From the NCBI GenBank assembly GCA_023145595.1, contig JAGLDM010000347.1, positions 1-7,386 on the forward strand: DNA of 7,386 bases, written 5' to 3'. How positions within the stretch are numbered: position 1 is the stretch's first letter; each line of letters begins with the position of its first letter. Under the pieces are notes generated by a model. The model had not been told where the DNA came from, did no database searches, and worked only from the letters and a program-made list of their open reading frames with translations. This stretch comes from Flavobacteriaceae bacterium. Its GTDB lineage: Bacteria > Bacteroidota > Bacteroidia > Flavobacteriales > Flavobacteriaceae. Below, in pieces: positions 5,635-7,386 of this stretch. The position numbers were made by a program, and so were the translations under genes.

Positions 5635-7203
5635 ATGAATAAAAGAGTTTTTTTACTCATTATTATTATGATGGGTGTTTCATTGATTGGGATTATTTCT
5701 ATTCAAATTTTCTGGATAAAGAATTCCATTGAAATGAATAAAAACCAATTCAAAAGCGATGTAAAGTCAGCACTTAGAAGTGTTTCAATTAATATTAGTG
5801 CGCGAGAATTAGATGAACAATATAAGAAAATCGCTCAATTTGCTTCTGAAAGAGATGATATTGTGGAGTCAGAATTATCAACTTATTTATACCAACAAAT
5901 AGATATATCTCGTAATGAAACTTTTGAATATGCCCAGACTGTATTGGAAGAAAATTACCGAGTCCCTTCTGAGTTTTTTGAAAATGATTCTATAGATTAT
6001 ACAAAGATTTATAGCAAGGAAAAAATCACAATAGTAAAGAATAATATTTCTGAAAATGGTGATATTGTTGGGTATACTCCTGTTGAACAGTTTAATAGGT
6101 CTGGGCAGTTGAATGAAATTCAAGCTGCAGTAATCAAGGATCAAATGAAATTGTTGGCAAGTAGAATCCCTATTTATTCTAGAGTTAGTAATTCTGAATT
6201 GACGATGAATTTAACTCATGAATTTGAACAACGAGGCATAAATGCCAAATTTAAATACGGAGTTTATAATGAAGGTCTGGGTACTAAATTAAAATCGGGT
6301 TATTTTAGAAAAGATGAAGGTAAAACCTATATGGTTTCATTATTTGATGAAGGTAATGGAGAAAGTAGTTATCAGTTATATGTAAGTTTTCCTGATAGAG
6401 AGAATTATTTAGTTTCTTCTATTGGAAAAATATTAGGCTTGTCCGTTTTATTTATTTTGGTAATAATTATTGTCTTTGTGAGTTCGTTGCATCAAATCAT
6501 AAAACAAAAACAGATTTCAGAGATTAAAACAGACTTTATAAATAATATGACCCATGAGTTTAAAACTCCGATTGCAACTATTAATTTGGCTTTAGATGCT
6601 ATAAGAAATCCGAAGATAATTAATGATAAAGAGAAGGTGTTAAAGTACGCTCAAATGATAAGGGATGAAAATAAAAGAATGCATGCGCAGGTAGAAAATG
6701 TTTTGCAGATTTCGAAATTAGAAAAGAATCAATTAGATATACGTAAGGAAAAGCAGGATTTACACGACATAGTGGAAGAAGCGATTACACATGTTGATTT
6801 ATTGGTAAAGAGCAAGGGAGGTGTTATAAAAACAACGCTTGGTGCTAATCGTTTTGAGGTGTTAGCGAATGAATTCCATTTGACAAATGTAATTGTAAAT
6901 ATTATAGATAATGCTATTAAATATAGTCTAGATCCGCCAGAAATTGAAATGTCAACAGAAAACACTTCAAAGAGTATTGTGTTGAAGATTAAAGATAATG
7001 GAATTGGAATGACAAAGGCGGTTCAAAAAAATATCTTTAAAAAATTCTATAGAGAAGAAACAGGGAATGTACATAATGTAAAAGGTCATGGATTAGGATT
7101 GGCTTATGTAAAAAAAATAGTAGAACATCATGATGGTACAATTCATGTTGAGAGTGAAAAGGGCAAGGGGAGTATTTTTATTCTAAAGTTGCCGCTAATT
7201 TAA
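5635..7203 (+). CDS. Membrane sensor histidine kinase, RprX-like
   Basis: This 522-residue protein is the sensor of a two-component pair: it would autophosphorylate on histidine and pass the phosphate to the regulator encoded next to it. It has an N-terminal membrane helix (about 5-28) and an extracytoplasmic region of about 235 residues (29-263) with no sensor domain I recognise. The second helix is at about 266-285. The HisKA domain follows with phospho-accepting H307 in NNMTHEFKTP (303-312). The ATPase domain shows the N box NIIDNAIKY (422-430), G1 box DNGIGM (454-459), F box IFKKFYRE (467-474) and G2 box GHGLGLAYV (484-492). All catalytic motifs are intact. Only about 22 residues separate helix 2 from H307, so there is no HAMP domain. 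The start MNKR fits a signal-anchor and lies just after the promoter. The overall layout resembles Bacteroides RprX, but orthology is inferred from memory. Confidence 0.93.
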   Translation: MNKRVFLLIIIMMGVSLIGIISIQIFWIKNSIEMNKNQFKSDVKSALRSVSINISARELDEQYKKIAQFASERDDIVESELSTYLYQQIDISRNETFEYAQTVLEENYRVPSEFFENDSIDYTKIYSKEKITIVKNNISENGDIVGYTPVEQFNRSGQLNEIQAAVIKDQMKLLASRIPIYSRVSNSELTMNLTHEFEQRGINAKFKYGVYNEGLGTKLKSGYFRKDEGKTYMVSLFDEGNGESSYQLYVSFPDRENYLVSSIGKILGLSVLFILVIIIVFVSSLHQIIKQKQISEIKTDFINNMTHEFKTPIATINLALDAIRNPKIINDKEKVLKYAQMIRDENKRMHAQVENVLQISKLEKNQLDIRKEKQDLHDIVEEAITHVDLLVKSKGGVIKTTLGANRFEVLANEFHLTNVIVNIIDNAIKYSLDPPEIEMSTENTSKSIVLKIKDNGIGMTKAVQKNIFKKFYREETGNVHNVKGHGLGLAYVKKIVEHHDGTIHVESEKGKGSIFILKLPLI

Positions 7204-7213
7204 AAATATAATT

Positions 7214-7386
7214 ATGGATAAAAGTAGAGTGTTATTAGTTGAAGATGATCCAAATTTTGGAACAGTACTAAAGGATTACTTAATGCTAAACGATTACGAT
7301 GTTACACTTGCCAAAGATGGTTTAGAAGGTTTGATTATGTTTAAAAATAATGATTTTGATCTTTGTATTTTTGATGTGATGATGCC
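7214..7386 (+). CDS. Response regulator, N-terminal receiver domain (truncated by window edge)
   Basis: The gene starts with ATG at 7214, 10 bases after the kinase stop, and runs off the right edge after 57 complete codons. The visible part is the first half of a receiver domain. VLLVEDD (residues 6-12) carries the acidic magnesium-binding residues E10, D11 and D12. A first helix (NFGTVLKDYLMLN) follows, then CIFDVMMP with the phospho-accepting aspartate at D54. It is the evident partner of the upstream kinase, and the two are certainly cotranscribed given the 10-base gap. The output domain is outside the window. An OmpR/PhoB-type DNA-binding domain, as in RprY, would be usual for this partner kinase but cannot be seen here. 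Confidence 0.93.
   Translation, partial: MDKSRVLLVEDDPNFGTVLKDYLMLNDYDVTLAKDGLEGLIMFKNNDFDLCIFDVMM

Noticed and set aside
5887..6144. 85-codon minus-strand frame inside the kinase gene, with a similar one at 6729-6965
   Set aside because: Both are antisense to intact kinase coding sequence in AT-rich DNA, with no promoter or family resemblance.
1..7386. Mobile elements, CRISPR arrays, tRNA or rRNA genes, defence or secretion systems
   Set aside because: I looked for long direct or inverted repeats, transposase motifs, regularly spaced repeats and known RNA signatures and saw none; the genes are ordinary and intact.

Overview
The window looks like a core chromosomal segment from a member of the Bacteroidetes, most likely the Flavobacteriia. 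Four things point there: AT-rich DNA; promoters of the Bacteroidetes type (TTG, about 20 bases, TAnnTTTG) and almost no Shine-Dalgarno sequences; a long NusB of about 310 residues; and lineage-typical families (DUF3276 PUR-like protein, DUF1573 lipoprotein, RprX/RprY-like two-component pair). This assignment comes from recognising families by eye, not from a database search.

Layout. On the minus strand lie the first 38 codons of a PUR-alpha-like DUF3276 protein (1-116, running off the left edge) and, upstream of it, a complete ABC exporter (217-1968). A 188-base divergent intergenic region (1969-2156) carries candidate promoters facing both ways. On the plus strand follow nusB (2157-3095), a DUF1573 lipoprotein (3137-3595) and yajC (3599-3913). 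These are closely spaced, probably one transcript, and end at a strong intrinsic terminator (3935-3964). Next come a YbbR-like membrane-anchored protein (3988-4944) and coaE (4941-5525), which overlap by four bases. After a 109-base gap with an imperfect hairpin and a good promoter -7 element, a sensor histidine kinase (5635-7203) is followed 10 bases later by its response regulator (7214 to the right edge, truncated).

Function. The genes are mostly housekeeping: transcription antitermination (NusB), Sec-linked membrane function (YajC), the last step of coenzyme A synthesis (CoaE), envelope proteins (DUF1573 lipoprotein, YbbR protein, ABC exporter) and an envelope-sensing two-component system. 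I see no insertion sequence, phage gene, CRISPR array, tRNA, rRNA, toxin-antitoxin pair or defence gene, and no stretch over 300 bases lacks a gene. I did not find a convincing undescribed system. The points worth a second look are small: a probably leaderless kinase mRNA, an ABC exporter with aspartate in place of the catalytic glutamate, a large insertion in NusB, a possible surface-export signal on the DUF1573 lipoprotein, a kinase without a HAMP domain, and a strong terminator just before ybbR with no recognisable promoter after it.
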